From contig CAVZNQ010000018.1 of NCBI GenBank assembly GCA_963776665.1, positions 62,001-126,000 on the forward strand: a stretch of DNA of 64,000 nt, written 5' to 3'. Position numbers and translations under genes: made by a program. The notes under the pieces were generated by a model. It did no database searches. It was not told the origin of the DNA and saw only the letters and a program-made list of their open reading frames with translations. Shown here piece by piece: positions 46,612 to 56,998 of the stretch (position 1 is the stretch's first letter; each line of letters begins with the position of its first letter). The stretch is from Roseiarcus sp963776665. Lineage in GTDB: Bacteria; Pseudomonadota; Alphaproteobacteria; Rhizobiales; Beijerinckiaceae.

Positions 46612-46725
46612 GGTTGGCGATCCAAGTTCGACATTCATCGAGCCTTGATCGAGTGTCAGCGACACGTCGTCGATGACGCCTTCTTCCCCGACCGAGAGCC
46701 AGATGTTTTCGAGAACGAGCGTCAC
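46600..46725 (-). pseudogene. Truncated glpS (glycerol ABC transporter ATP-binding subunit), N-terminal 41 codons
   Basis: A GTG overlapping the glpD stop (GTGA) opens a frame reading VTLVLENIWLSVGEEG, then VIDDVSLTLDQGSMNVELGS and PTGSG, and ends in TGA. This is the start of a GlpS-type ABC ATPase up to the Walker A motif (normally LLGPT-x-GKTS-like); everything after it is missing. In Rhizobium the order is glpD-glpSTPQUV-glpK. Here glpD and glpK flank only this stub, so the transporter genes were probably deleted. Confidence 0.7.
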
Positions 46726-48281
46726 TCTACGCTTGCCCCTTTTCGATCCGAAGTCTGCAGCGCCATTCGCAGATACGCGTCAACGCCTTCAACCTCGGCC
46801 TCCGACATGCGCAGCCCTAGCTTGGAGCGCCGCCATACGACATCCGTAGCCGTCATCGCCCACTCGTTTCTGGCGAGATAGAGCACTTCGGCCTCGGTCA
46901 GGTCGGCTCCGAACGTCTGTCCCAGATCCGACTGGGCTTTTGCGTCGGCAAGCAGCGCCTCCGCGCGAGTTCCATAGGCGCGGACCAGACGACGAACTGT
47001 CTGGCGCGGCAAGAATGGATATCGTGCCCGCCGTTTTGCCCACGAGAGTCTCGAACCCGTCGGTAGGGAAATCCCCGCCCGGCAACGGATGGAGGGCGGT
47101 CCACCCGGGAGGCCGGCGCGCCGGGGGCAGATAGCGCGACAATATGGCGAGGGCCGCTTCCGCCAGCCGCCTGTAGGTGGTGATCTTGCCGCCAAAAATG
47201 CTCAGAAGCGCAGGCGACTCCTCGGATTCGTCGAGTTTGAGGACGTAGTCGCGCGTCGCTTCCTGCGCTTCGGAGGCGCCGTCGTCATAGAGCGGCCGAA
47301 CGCCGGAATAGGACCACAGCACCTCGCTCGCGGTTATCGGAACGCGAAAGTAGTTGCTAGCCGCGCCGCACAGATACTCGATTTCTGCCGCCGAGGCTTT
47401 CACCGCATCGAGATCGCCATTGTAGTCAAGGTCCGTCGTGCCGATCAGGGTGTAGTCTCGTTCGAATGGCATGACAAAAAGGACGCGCCGATCGATATTC
47501 TGAAAAATGTAGCATTTGTCGTGCTCGAACAGTCGCCGGACAACGACATGGCTGCCTTTGACCAGCCTGATCGCGGCGGGCGGCGGCGTTTCGAGCGCAG
47601 AGCGCAGGACTTCGTTAACCCAGGGTCCCGCCGCGTTGACCAAAGTGCGCGCCCTGATCTTGCTGAGACGCCCCGTCAGTTCGTCCAAGAGCGTCAAAGT
47701 CCACAGGCCGCCTTCGCGCTTCCCGTTGACGCAACGTGTCCGTGGCGCGATCACGGCGCCCATGTCCGCTGCGTCCCGCGCATTGAGGACGACAAGTCGC
47801 GCGTCGTCGGCCCAGCAATCCGAATATTCAAAGCCGATCGAATATTGCGCCTTGAGAGGTTCGCCCACCGGATCGGCGGCCAGCCGCAACGTGCGGGTGG
47901 GGGGAGAAGTCGGCGCCCGCCAAGGTGATCGTACAGAAACAGGCCGATCCTGAGCACCCATGCAGGGCGCAGGTCCTTGCGGTGAGGCAGCACAAAACGA
48001 AGCGGCCAGACAATATGCGGGGCGATTCTCCATAGGATCTCGCGCTCGATCAGCGCTTCTCGGACCAAGCGAAAGCGAAAATGCTCCAAATAGCGCAGGC
48101 CGCCGTGGATCAGTTTGCTCGATGCGCTTGACGTCGAGGAGGCGAGATCATTCTTTTCGCAGAGGAATACCGACCAGCCCCGTCCCGCCGCGTCTCGGGC
48201 CACGCCGCAGCCGTTGATGCCGCCGCCGATGATGGCGACATCGAACGCCCCAGTCGCCCCAGCCCGGACCAAGGACTCCAA
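46722..48281 (-). CDS. glpD: Glycerol-3-phosphate dehydrogenase (aerobic, FAD), with two compensating frameshifts
   Basis: A membrane-associated flavoprotein that oxidises glycerol-3-phosphate to dihydroxyacetone phosphate and reduces quinone. The N-terminus has the FAD motif DVAIIGGGINGCGVARDAAG and SSKLIHGGLRYLEHF. The frame breaks in a C-run (plus-strand G6 at 47899-47904; seven are needed) and continues as PTRTLRLAADPVGEPLKAQY, through RTLVNAAGPWV and LLSIFGGKITTYRRLAE. A second break at the T4 of 47034-47037 (three needed) leads to RARYPFLPRQTVRRLVRAYG and the stop at 46722. The corrected length is 519 residues, normal for GlpD. The start is TTG with AGGAGGG upstream. Confidence 0.9.
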
Positions 48282-48500
48282 CCAGCCCTCCTCTCACCGC
48301 GAGCGCGCCGAAGGCTTCGACGCTAAGAGGCGGGGTTTCTCGACATCGAAACCCAATATTCGCCTACGAATTTCAATGTCGGAGCATACATATGCGCCTT
48401 CTAGACGTGCCGAATACAATAGTCTCGAATTTTTTCTGTGATAAAGCATTGTCCCGCGAGTCGTGCTGGAATACTCATGGTCGGCCTGGGAACCATAAGC

Positions 48501-49914
48501 ATGCGTAAGACTAATGCGAAACACGAACCGGCAGAAGATACCTCTCGCGCCCCCGCAGCGTACCTATCCGCAGACGAGCGGCGCGCCGCAGGCAGGGCGC
48601 TGCGCGATACGACGCCGCGCGCCGCGCATGGCGGTTGGAGGTCGCCCAAGAAACGGCGCGATCCGATCGAGCTTCTTCGTGAGTCCAACGAAGGCCGAAT
48701 CTCGGAGCTGATCCCGATCCGCTTCGGGCGCATGGCTCAATCACCTTTCGCGTTCTATCGCGGCGCGGCCGCGGTCATGGCCGCCGATCTGGCTTCGACC
48801 CCAAGGTCCGGACTTCGCGTGCAGGCCTGCGGGGATGCTCACCTTATGAATTTTGGCGGCTTCGCCACGCCCGAGCGCAATATCTTTTTCGACATCAACG
48901 ATTTCGACGAAACCCTGCCGGCTCCCTGGGAATGGGACGTCAAGCGACTCGCGGCCAGCATCGTCATCGCCGCGCGCCATCTCGACTTCTTCGACAGCGA
49001 CGCGGCGAAGGTGGCGACGGAGTCCGTGTGCTCCTACCGTGAACGAATGGCCGATTACGCTTCGATGCGTGCGCTGGATGTCTGGTACGATCGCATCGAT
49101 CTCGAGCGCGTTCTCAAGGTTCTGCCGTCCGGAGCCGAGGTGGAGCGCGTGAGGCAGAGAGTTCGAGCAGGCGCGCCGGAAAAGCCTCCCGGAAAGCCTG
49201 TTCCCAAAGCTCGTCGAGCATTACGGCTCGGCGCCGAGGATCAAGGACGTGCCGCCGCTGATCTTCCATCCAACAGACAAGCAGGCCCCGGGCCTGACAT
49301 CGGGATACGCCGACGCGCTCCGACGCTATCGCAAATCGTTGCCCGAGCACGTTCGAACGCTGTTTGACCGCTACCGGCTGCTTGACTTTGCGATTAAGGT
49401 CGTCGGCGTAGGCAGCGTCGGCACCTATTGTGCGCTCGGGCTATTCATGGCGGCCGACAACGACCCAATGTTCCTGCAGGTCAAGGAGGCGCGGAAGTCG
49501 GTACTCGAACCTTATGCCGGAGGGTCTGTACATAAGAACCAGGGCGAGCGGGTGGTGGAAGGGCAGCGCCTCATGCAGTCAGCGAGCGACATTTTCCTCG
49601 GCTGGACGCGAGGGCTGAATGGTCGCGACTACTACTTCCGCCAGCTTCGGGACGCGAAAATCGCAGCGATCCTGGAAGACTGGGACGTGGCGACTTTGAA
49701 GGAATTTGGCAAGCTCTGCGCCTGGGCGCTCGCGCGGGCCCATGCGCGATCCGGCGACCCGGCGATGATTGCCGGCTACATGGGCTCCAATACCACGTTC
49801 GATGACGCGGTGTGCGAGTTCGCGGTTGAATACGCCGACCAGAACCTTCGCGACTATCGCGGCTTCGTCAAAGGAATCCGGGAGGGCCGAATCCCGATCG
49901 CATCGGAGGATTGA
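48501..49914 (+). CDS. DUF2252 domain protein, with one frameshift
   Basis: A protein of about 470 residues after removing one T of the TT at 49162-49163. The first part has RFGRMAQSPFAFYRGAAAVMAADL, VQACGDAHLMNFGGFATPERNIFFDINDFDE and WEWDVKRLAASIVIAAR, which recall the kinase-like fold of this family (a GDAHLMNFG loop and DINDFD acids). The second has VVGVGSVGTYCALGLFM and GYMGSNTTFDDAVCEFAVEYADQ. The function is unknown. ATG at 48501 is chosen; ATG 48477 and GTG 48438 are in frame. It is divergent from glpD. Confidence 0.85.
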
Positions 49915-49995
49915 GATGGAATCCGGGCGAACGTCGTACTTCATACGGTCTGGCTGGACTGGCTTTGCGTTTGCCGGCTGCGCTGTCGGCGCCTG

Positions 49996-50481
49996 ATGAA
50001 GCGGAACGCTAGAACGATCTTGGCAGGTGGACTTCTCGCGGTCGGTACGTTCGCATTTGCAACGGCCGGGCAGCTCGAGGACGGAGAGGCTGCATACTTT
50101 AAACACGACTATGCGAGCGCGGTGCGGCTCTTGCATCCGTTGGCTGATAGCGGAAACGCCCCGGCGCAGAATCGGCTCGCATCGATATATTTCTGGGGCG
50201 GCCATGGCGTGACGCAGGATGCTGCGCAGGCGGCCCTATGGTATCGCAAGGCGGCAGACCAGGGGAACGCCTTGGCGCAGGCTCACCTTGGCCTGATGTA
50301 TGAACACGGCTACGGGGTGCCCAGGAACCCCGTAATGGCCCGCATGTGGCTCAATCTCGCCGTCTCGCGCGCGCCATCGCTCTCCATGGCGGTCAAACTT
50401 CGCAATGAAGTGGCCGCCAAAATGACGCCCGCGCAGATCGCCGAGGCGAAACGGCTGGCCGAGGAGTGGGAGCCCAAGTGA
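49996..50481 (+). CDS. Sel1-repeat (SLR/TPR-like) exported protein
   Basis: A 161-residue protein. The signal peptide is MKRNARTILAGGLLAVGTFA...TAG. It is followed by two to three Sel1-like helical repeats: DYASAVRLLHPLADSGNAPAQNRLASIYFWGGHGV, DAAQAALWYRKAADQGNALAQAHLGLMYEHGYGV and PVMARMWLNLAVSR. Such proteins serve as periplasmic adaptors. The partner is not known; the closest neighbour is the DUF2252 gene 80 bases upstream. Confidence 0.88.
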   Translation: MKRNARTILAGGLLAVGTFAFATAGQLEDGEAAYFKHDYASAVRLLHPLADSGNAPAQNRLASIYFWGGHGVTQDAAQAALWYRKAADQGNALAQAHLGLMYEHGYGVPRNPVMARMWLNLAVSRAPSLSMAVKLRNEVAAKMTPAQIAEAKRLAEEWEPK

Positions 50482-50636
50482 ACCCGCGCCGTCCGCGGGC
50501 CATCGTTCGGATGCGAAGCGCGCAGATCAATTTTAGCGCCGCAAGGGTCGGGGCAAGTTTTTTCATGAATGAATAGCGCGTCATCCTCCCTCGGCGACAA
50601 GTCCAGCGACCCGCCGACTGAAAAGTCGCGAATGGT

Positions 50637-51542
50637 CTACTCCTCGGACGGGTCGGAGACGTCACCGAGCTTCTGGACTGCAACGTTGACCGACATGCCG
50701 AGGTAATCCTCCGCCTTGCCGAACCACGAGCCAGCGAGGGGAACCGCTTGTGCAGGATAGCGCGCGATCGCGACCGGGATCAGGTCGTAGCCCGCGGTGA
50801 TGCGGTTGGTCGGGTCGTAATGCATCCATCCGGCGCCGGGGAGAAACACCTGCACCCACGCATGGGTGGCGCCGGAGCCGATCATGCCCGTCGCGCCGCC
50901 ATCGAGCGCTGCGTCATAGAGATAGCCGCTAACGAAGCGGGAAGCGAAGCCGAGCCGGCGCAACGCCTCGATCATAAGCCAGGCGTAGTCGCGGCAGGTG
51001 CCTGATTTCGTGCGCAAGGTCTCTCCCGGCGCCTGAGTGCCATCTGCCTCTCTCGCGTTGTAGCTGAAAGCGTCGTGGAACGTATCCAGCATCCTTTTCA
51101 AAACATCGGTCGTTCGCCCTCGATTGTCGGAGACGAAACTCTTGGCCCACGCGGCAACGCTGGAATCGGGATCCTCGGCGTGGGGTCGGACGAAAACCCC
51201 AAGGTCAGTCCATTCGTCCGGAGTATGCTGGACCGGCACGTCTTCGGCTCGGGGCTCAAGGGGGAACTCTTCTACTGCTCTTGCTCCGTAGTGGACCCCG
51301 CGAAACTGAAACGTAAAGACAAGTTCAAGGCCGGGCTCGGAGAACTCCATGACGGTGATATTGTTTGCCAGCGGATCGCTTACCCAGCGAATCCTGGAAG
51401 GAGGACTCGTTCGCGCGGACCAACTGAGCAGGCGTCCGCGAATTGCGGGGCGCGGCAAGAACATGGCTTGGTGCGTGCCGAACGTCACGGGGTTCGCATA
51501 TTTGTAAGTGGTGATATGGCGTATTTCAAAATGAACCGCCAT
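50637..51542 (-). CDS. Transglutaminase-like cysteine protease family protein (3)
   Basis: A 301-residue protein. The N-terminal beta domain begins FEIRHITTYKYANPVTFGTHQ. The complete triad is Cys in KSGTCRDYAWLMIEALRRLG, His in GSGATHAWVQVFLPGAGW and Asp in HYDPTNRITAG. It resembles the protein at 12924 far more than the one at 13989. The ATG at 51542 fits the family start; an in-frame codon at 51554 adds MGGV only. It stands alone, with no ATP-grasp or alpha-E partner nearby. Confidence 0.92.
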   Translation of the reverse strand: MAVHFEIRHITTYKYANPVTFGTHQAMFLPRPAIRGRLLSWSARTSPPSRIRWVSDPLANNITVMEFSEPGLELVFTFQFRGVHYGARAVEEFPLEPRAEDVPVQHTPDEWTDLGVFVRPHAEDPDSSVAAWAKSFVSDNRGRTTDVLKRMLDTFHDAFSYNAREADGTQAPGETLRTKSGTCRDYAWLMIEALRRLGFASRFVSGYLYDAALDGGATGMIGSGATHAWVQVFLPGAGWMHYDPTNRITAGYDLIPVAIARYPAQAVPLAGSWFGKAEDYLGMSVNVAVQKLGDVSDPSEE

Positions 51543-51839
51543 GACCCCTCCCATCGCGACAGCTTGTCGTGTCGTCGTCGAGACCGAATTCGGAAAGAGT
51601 CAGCCATTCTGATATCGAGCCGTCAAGCTGAAATGAGCCCGGCGGCTCGACCCATGCCAGTACCGACGAAGGGCCCGACCCGTCGGAATCCAATGTCCGC
51701 GCCGAGTGAGCGACTAAAGACGCAGTGAAACCCATGGCGGATACGAAAGCTCCACGCGAGATTGTTTTGACGCTGCAAGGCCCCAGGGGATCGCATGGCG
51801 CCTTCAAGTGGGACGTCCTGCTCCGCGCGGATCTAGGCC
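51543..51839. other. Stretch without a confident gene
   Basis: A plus-strand frame from 51734 starts plausibly (MADTKAPREIVLTLQGPRG) but soon runs antisense through the DUF2254 gene with no conserved pattern. A minus-strand frame of 105 codons is also unconvincing. It may hold the transglutaminase promoter or gene debris. Confidence 0.35.
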
Positions 51840-53112
51840 TCACGGCGTGTCGACGTTACGGCGCGAGAGGCCGATTCCCTGCCGGTCTTCTTGACGCGCC
51901 ATCCTCTTGTCATCGGCGTCGAACTGCGAGGCATCAATGTCACGGTCGAGGTGCTCGACATATCGCCGCACCACCTCGACCCGTTCTTGGCTCGGCAGCG
52001 AGGCCGCGAGGCCGACGAGGGCGGACCTCATCCGCCGCATCACCTGAACCGAACTCGAGCCGAAGTGCCGGATCTCGTCGAACGCGAGGGTCAGGTAGTC
52101 CTCCCATGTCGGGGTCGGGACGACCAGCCGGAGAGCCCCGTTCTCGTCAACGACATCGCCGGCGTCCAGTTCGGCCGCGCCGAGACGCCGCAGGAGGTCC
52201 TCGAGCTGGTCGATGGTCTGGACCGCCGTCGTCGGGTCGTTGATCGCCGGCGACAACGCCTTGATGGCGATGTCCACCAGAAGGCGGATTGGATATTTCG
52301 GGTCCTGCTCGAAAGTTCGTTCGCGCTCGAGACGAACGGCGCGTCTGAGCGCGTCCTCCGGTAGCGGCGCGCCTGAGCCATGAACATGGAGAAGAGCCGC
52401 ACCCTCGATCAGCGTATCGCCGACCGCGCACGTCATCACGATGGTTCCGTCCGCATTTCGCGCTAGGGCGACGAGAGAATCGACATCGAGCTTGGCGATG
52501 GTGCGGGGCTTACCAAGATACTTCACTGTCTGGGTTGCGGGACCGAGTCTCGGTTGGCCCGCCACGCTTTCAGGAGGGCGCGTGGCGGCGGAGGCTTCGT
52601 CCAGGCGCCGGAACATCTCGCCGATCACGGCGCGTCCCCGATCGCCGACCAGGTGAAGCACGTTTCCGATCTGAAGGTCGCCGAGGCGCTGCATCAACCG
52701 CGCAAACATGAACATGCTAATGATGATCATGATTCCGACGAGAAGCATCGAGAACATCGGGACCTTTGCCGAGCCCCCGCGGTCCACCCAGGCAAGGGCA
52801 AATAGGGCATAGACAAAAGTCGCCGTGAACGCGCCCAGTGCGTGAAACAACATCCGGTCGCGCGCGAACCAAAGCACGAGCCGCGGGGAGTAGGCGATCG
52901 CGCTGAACTGGACCATCACGAAGGCCATGGCGAACACGATCCCGGTCAGCGCCATCATCCCGGACGCCGCGGCCGAAAGAAGCGCCTGGGCCGAGGAAAT
53001 CGACAGGCCAATGGCGTAGCTGGAGAGGTAAGCCTGCTCGAATCGCGGCAGCGCGAGGCCCTCCGAGCACAGCCCCGCAAACGTAGAACATCGGAACGAA
53101 CCATGGCTGCAT
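51840..53112 (-). CDS. DUF2254 membrane protein, with one frameshift
   Basis: The start reads MQPWFVPMFYVCGAVLGG. Ignoring one base of CCC at 53059-53061 continues into LALPRFEQAYLSSYAIGLSI, then MALTGIVFAMAFVMVQFSA with YSPRLVLWFARDR, a family hallmark. About 423 residues result, with four membrane helices in the first 160. The soluble C-terminal part (ALSPAINDPTTAVQTIDQLEDLLRRL, AFDEIRHFGSSSVQVMRRM) is the conserved DUF2254 domain. The function is unknown. Without correction the frame would start only at 52958, without the first helices. Confidence 0.88.
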
Positions 53113-53345
53113 TGCGGGCCGACCCGTCTGTTGTGGCTTCGACTGTCGCCAATTTCCCGGGCGATCCTCGCAGTCTATTGGATCGATGGCGAGAAGTCGC
53201 AGGGATCAAGCGGTCTTGGCTCGGCGGCTTGCGATCAAAGCCGCACACGCACCCGAGGAGCGAAGGACAATTCGGGCGGATCCAAGGCGATGCTGCTAGG
53301 GTCGCCCCTTGGCCGGTTCGACAGATCCCCGAAAGAGCAAAGAAA

Positions 53346-54005
53346 ATGAGCCAAGTCGAAGGTCTCACCGACGCGGAATTGAGAACCCCCAGGGCTGCCG
53401 CGGTCGCGGGCGTCGTTTTTTCGCTGCTGACCCTAACGAGCTTCGGATTGCTGTGGGGCGCGATTCCCGCCGATCCGCAGGCGTCGGGCGGTTGGCTCGC
53501 CGCCAACACCAGCGAGGTTACGCTGGCGCTGAACCTCATCCCCTTCGCCGGGGTCGCCTTTCTGTGGTTCGTCGGCGTCATTCGCGACCGACTCGGACGG
53601 CGGGAGGACCGCTTTTTTGCCACCGTGTTTTTGGGCAGCGGCCTGCTGTTCCTAGGCATGTTGTTCGTCGCTGCGGCGGTCGTGGGCGCCATGCTGATCG
53701 CGTTCAAAGACGATCCCGCCGCGTTCGCGTCGCCGGCTTTTCGCATTGCGAGGGCCATTTCGTACAACCTTGTCAACGTCTACATGGTGAGGATGGCCGG
53801 TGTATTCATGATCTCCACCTCGACGGTCGCGATGGCGACGCGTCTTGCGCCTCGTTGGCTGGCCGCACTGGGCTATCTGCTGGCGCTCTTGCTCCTGCTT
53901 GGCAGCCCTTTCCTGCGCTGGTGTTTCGCGCTGTTTCCGCTTTGGGTCCTGCTGTTCAGCATTCATATCCTGGCGAGCAGTTTTGGCCGAGGCCCGAAGG
54001 GTTGA
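53346..54005 (+). CDS. Multi-pass membrane protein of unknown function
   Basis: A 219-residue protein with about five helices: AAAVAGVVFSLLTLTSFGLLW, LALNLIPFAGVAFLWFVGVI, FFATVFLGSGLLFLGMLFVAA, MVRMAGVFMISTSTVAMAT and ALGYLLALLLLLGSPFLRWC. No catalytic motif is visible. The longer in-frame extension upstream overlaps the divergent DUF2254 start and is rejected. I do not recognise a named family. Confidence 0.78.
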   Translation: MSQVEGLTDAELRTPRAAAVAGVVFSLLTLTSFGLLWGAIPADPQASGGWLAANTSEVTLALNLIPFAGVAFLWFVGVIRDRLGRREDRFFATVFLGSGLLFLGMLFVAAAVVGAMLIAFKDDPAAFASPAFRIARAISYNLVNVYMVRMAGVFMISTSTVAMATRLAPRWLAALGYLLALLLLLGSPFLRWCFALFPLWVLLFSIHILASSFGRGPKG

Positions 54006-54173
54006 AGACCGAGTGGCGGCGGCGGGTAGACTTGGTCACGCTCCGGCTTGCGACGCAACGAGGCTTGCCAGCGCGAGCGCAAACATCGCGCTCTTGAAAG
54101 GGTGTTTCCAACTCATCGCTCTAACACTCCGCTTCAACACCAGAGTGCGCAGCCGCCGCTGATCAGAAAACGG

Positions 54174-54632
54174 TCAGGTTGAGCTTCCCGCAAGCACGGC
54201 GTCGATGGTGGGGAGCAGATCCGTTGCAATGGATCGCTTGAGGACAAATCCGTCGGCCCCGGCTTCAATAGCCGCGAGCTCCGCGTTCTTTTCCTCGTGG
54301 ACGCTGAGAGCGATCAGCTTCAGCTGCGGGAAATGACTCCGAATTCGTCGAACCAATCCCAGCCCGTCTCCGCGTCGTAACGAAAGATCGACCACGGCCA
54401 TAGCGACGTGGAGCTGACGCACGCTTTCGAACAGCGAAACTTCATCCCCGACCACCACGACCGCCTCAAACTCTGTTTCAAGGAGGCCGCGTACACCTTC
54501 CATCAAGCCAAGATGCCGATCTGCCAAAAGCGCACAACCTCTCTCTTTTGCAGGCATCTCTTCATTTCGCGTTCGCCGCCCGGGCGCGCCCCGACTTTTT
54601 GAGCCAATCTTGGACCCAGAACGCGTCAACAT
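54174..54632 (-). CDS. Single-domain response regulator (receiver only)
   Basis: A 152-residue protein with a CheY-like fold: acidic pocket LLADRHLGLMEGVRGLLE, phospho-accepting Asp in VAMAVVDLSLRRGDGLGLVRRI, Ser/Thr switch in LKLIALSVHE and the conserved Lys in ADGFVLKRSIATDLLPTI. There is no output domain. The ATG at 54557 (MPAKERG) is an alternative to 54632. It is divergent from the sensor kinase and probably takes phosphate from it, acting as a phosphate sink or protein-binding regulator. Confidence 0.85.
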   Translation of the reverse strand: MLTRSGSKIGSKSRGAPGRRTRNEEMPAKERGCALLADRHLGLMEGVRGLLETEFEAVVVVGDEVSLFESVRQLHVAMAVVDLSLRRGDGLGLVRRIRSHFPQLKLIALSVHEEKNAELAAIEAGADGFVLKRSIATDLLPTIDAVLAGSST

Positions 54633-54634
54633 GA

Positions 54635-54675
54635 CCTCGAAAATTTACTAGCTCTCGGCATGAAAAATTACGAGG
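54635..54675. promoter_or_regulatory. Divergent control region with CCTCGTA-like half-sites
   Basis: CCTCGAA (54635-54641) and the inverted TTACGAGG (54668-54675) flank the space between the receiver gene and the kinase gene. The same motif forms a perfect palindrome after the partner regulator gene at 57705-57722. It may be the binding site of the NarL/FixJ regulator. Confidence 0.45.
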
Positions 54676-54847
54676 CGCGCCGATTGAGAAGATGCAGCCC
54701 GGAGGCCGACAAACCTGTCTTGTCGGGACGCTCTTCGTCGAGTCCCTGATCCGCGTGTTGCTTGACAACGGCGCCAGGGTCTCGGGTACTGATGCGATCA
54801 TGGTCCCGATGATTACGGGCGAATGTTGTCGATGGCCCGAGTATCCC

Positions 54848-56998
54848 ATGGGATGGGCGCGCAACGCGTGGATGGCAGTCACTCTGCTGGCTTTCGCGGC
54901 AGGGAACGCGGCGGCTGCGGAGCCTAAGCGCGTGCTGTTATTGCACTCGTTCGGCTGGAATTTTCAGGCCGAGGATGCCTTCGCAGACTATCTGCGGACG
55001 GATTTGGCTGAGAAATCGCCTTATCCGCTGGACCGCTACGAAGTGTTGCTGGAGATAGCGCGCTTCAGCGACGGCGAGCGGGACGAAGCGTTCGTGGGCT
55101 ACTTGCGAGCCCTTTTCGGGACCCGTCCTCCCGATTTGATCGTTACCATGGTCAGTCCTGCGGCGCGGTTTATTCAGCGCCATCGACAAGATCTCTTTCC
55201 CTCGACGCCCGTCATTTTTGGCGCGCTCGACGCGAGAGCGATAGGAGACGGGACGCTTACCGCCAATGACACGACCGTCGCGGTTTCGACCGACCAGCGG
55301 GCGACCATTGAAAATATCTTTCAGACGTTACCCGGCACGACCACCGTAGCCGTGGTGATCGGCGATGCTCCGATTGAGAAATTTTGGGTGAAGGAACTCC
55401 GTCGAGTAATCCAGCCGCTCGAGAACCGAGTCAATTTCATTTTCCTCAACGAACTGTCATTTGGAGATATCCTTAAACGCGTCGCGACGCTTCCACCGCG
55501 ATCGGCAATTTACTACGGGGACTTGGTCGTCGACGCTCAAGGCATCCCCCACAGACAGGAAGAGGTCCTGTCCCGGCTGCACGCCGTCGCCAACGCGCCG
55601 ATATTTGGACAGTACGACTATCAACTCGGCGACGGGATTGTGGGGGGACCTCTCCTTTCTGTCCACACACTGAGCCGGAAGACCGCCGAGGTCGCCGCGC
55701 GGATCCTTGGGGGAGCGTCGCCGGGCGATATCAAGACCGCGCCACAGAAACTTGCGGAGCCTGAGTTTGACTGGCGGGAGTTGCGGCGTTGGGGGATCCA
55801 ACAGGCCGATCTTCCACCCAACAGCACGATCAGCTTCCGGGAGCCGACGCTGTGGGAGCAATACAGGTGGTTCATTCTTGCAGCCGCGGCCTTCTCCGTG
55901 CTTCAGGGGATCCTTATCGCTGGTCTGCTGCTCAACTGGATGCGGCTGCGGCGGGCGCATGACCGACTGCGGACGAGTGAAGAGGGCATGAGCCTGGCCG
56001 CGCTCGCGGCCAAGCTGCGCTTCTGGGTCTGGGACATTCCGCGAGACGAAGTCCGGGCGAGCGCGAGCGACTGGAGTTCCGGAAACTGGCGCTCGGCGCA
56101 TCCCGTTCGTTTTGATCGTTTCATCGACGTCGTTCATCCGGACGACCGCGCGTCGCTGCGTCTGGCGGTCCGTGGGGCGCTCGAAGGCGACGGCCAATAC
56201 GAAACGGAATATCGAGTGAAGCTGCCGGATTCGACCGTTCGCTGGATCGCCGCGCGGGGCCGGATCGAATTCGATCACAAAGGTAAGCCCTGGCAATTGC
56301 GCGCTGTATCGATCGACATCACGGAACGTCGGCGCAGCGAAGATGATGCTCGCGACCTGAACGGCCGCCTGATCACCGCTCACGAGGATGAACGAGCCCG
56401 GTTGGCGCACGCGCTGCACGATGACGTCACCCAGCGACTAGCTTTGCTTGCGATCGGCGCGGGACAGAAGGAAAAGGGACTGGGCGACACGATCGCGGGC
56501 GAGGCACTGCGTTCCATACGTCACGACCTGGTCCAACTCAGTGAGGACGTGCATGCGCTTTCCTACGCGCTGCATCCCTCTATTCTCGAAGACCTCGGTT
56601 TGATTGAGGCGCTCAAGGCCGAGTGCGCGCGTTTCGGCGCTGTAGAGGGGATACCAACGAGCTTCAAAGCGGGTAGGGACGTCAACGAGCCGACCCCGGA
56701 GCTGTCCCTTTGTTTCTACAGGGTCGCGCAGGAGGCGCTTCGCAACGTCGCGCGCCATTCAAGCGCCGGCTCGGTCGAGATCGAGCTTCGCGCGGTCGGC
56801 GCCTGTCTTGAGCTTGCCGTACGCGACGATGGCGTTGGTTTCCATCCCGGCCGAAAACAGAACCGACCGAGCCTCGGGCTCGCTGGGATGAGACAGCGCC
56901 TCTCCCTGGTCGACGGGGAGCTCCTCATCGAGAGTGCGCCGGGCGAAGGGACGAGCGTCGTGGCCCGGGCGCCATTGAAACCAGGAGGCGTCCAGTGA
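54848..56998 (+). CDS. Sensor histidine kinase with periplasmic ABC-substrate-binding-like domain and PAS
   Basis: From the ATG at 54848 a signal peptide (AWMAVTLLAFAAGNAAAA) is followed by a periplasmic domain of the ABC_sub_bind type (RVLLLHSFGWNFQAEDAFADY, PDLIVTMVSPAARF). A membrane helix (WFILAAAAFSVLQGILIAGLLL), a PAS domain (FWVWDIPRDEVRAS...RWIAARGRIEFD), HisKA_3 with the phospho-His in RLAHALHDDVTQRLALLAIG, and HATPase_c (LAVRDDGVGFHPG, GLAGMRQRLSLV) complete it. The frame is open to 54692. It pairs with the NarL/FixJ gene that overlaps its stop. Confidence 0.93.
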   Translation: MGWARNAWMAVTLLAFAAGNAAAAEPKRVLLLHSFGWNFQAEDAFADYLRTDLAEKSPYPLDRYEVLLEIARFSDGERDEAFVGYLRALFGTRPPDLIVTMVSPAARFIQRHRQDLFPSTPVIFGALDARAIGDGTLTANDTTVAVSTDQRATIENIFQTLPGTTTVAVVIGDAPIEKFWVKELRRVIQPLENRVNFIFLNELSFGDILKRVATLPPRSAIYYGDLVVDAQGIPHRQEEVLSRLHAVANAPIFGQYDYQLGDGIVGGPLLSVHTLSRKTAEVAARILGGASPGDIKTAPQKLAEPEFDWRELRRWGIQQADLPPNSTISFREPTLWEQYRWFILAAAAFSVLQGILIAGLLLNWMRLRRAHDRLRTSEEGMSLAALAAKLRFWVWDIPRDEVRASASDWSSGNWRSAHPVRFDRFIDVVHPDDRASLRLAVRGALEGDGQYETEYRVKLPDSTVRWIAARGRIEFDHKGKPWQLRAVSIDITERRRSEDDARDLNGRLITAHEDERARLAHALHDDVTQRLALLAIGAGQKEKGLGDTIAGEALRSIRHDLVQLSEDVHALSYALHPSILEDLGLIEALKAECARFGAVEGIPTSFKAGRDVNEPTPELSLCFYRVAQEALRNVARHSSAGSVEIELRAVGACLELAVRDDGVGFHPGRKQNRPSLGLAGMRQRLSLVDGELLIESAPGEGTSVVARAPLKPGGVQ

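Noticed and set aside
51734..52243. Plus-strand gene starting MADTKAPREIVLTLQGPRG
   Set aside because: Only the first about 35 codons are outside DUF2254; the rest is antisense shadow with no recognisable domain.
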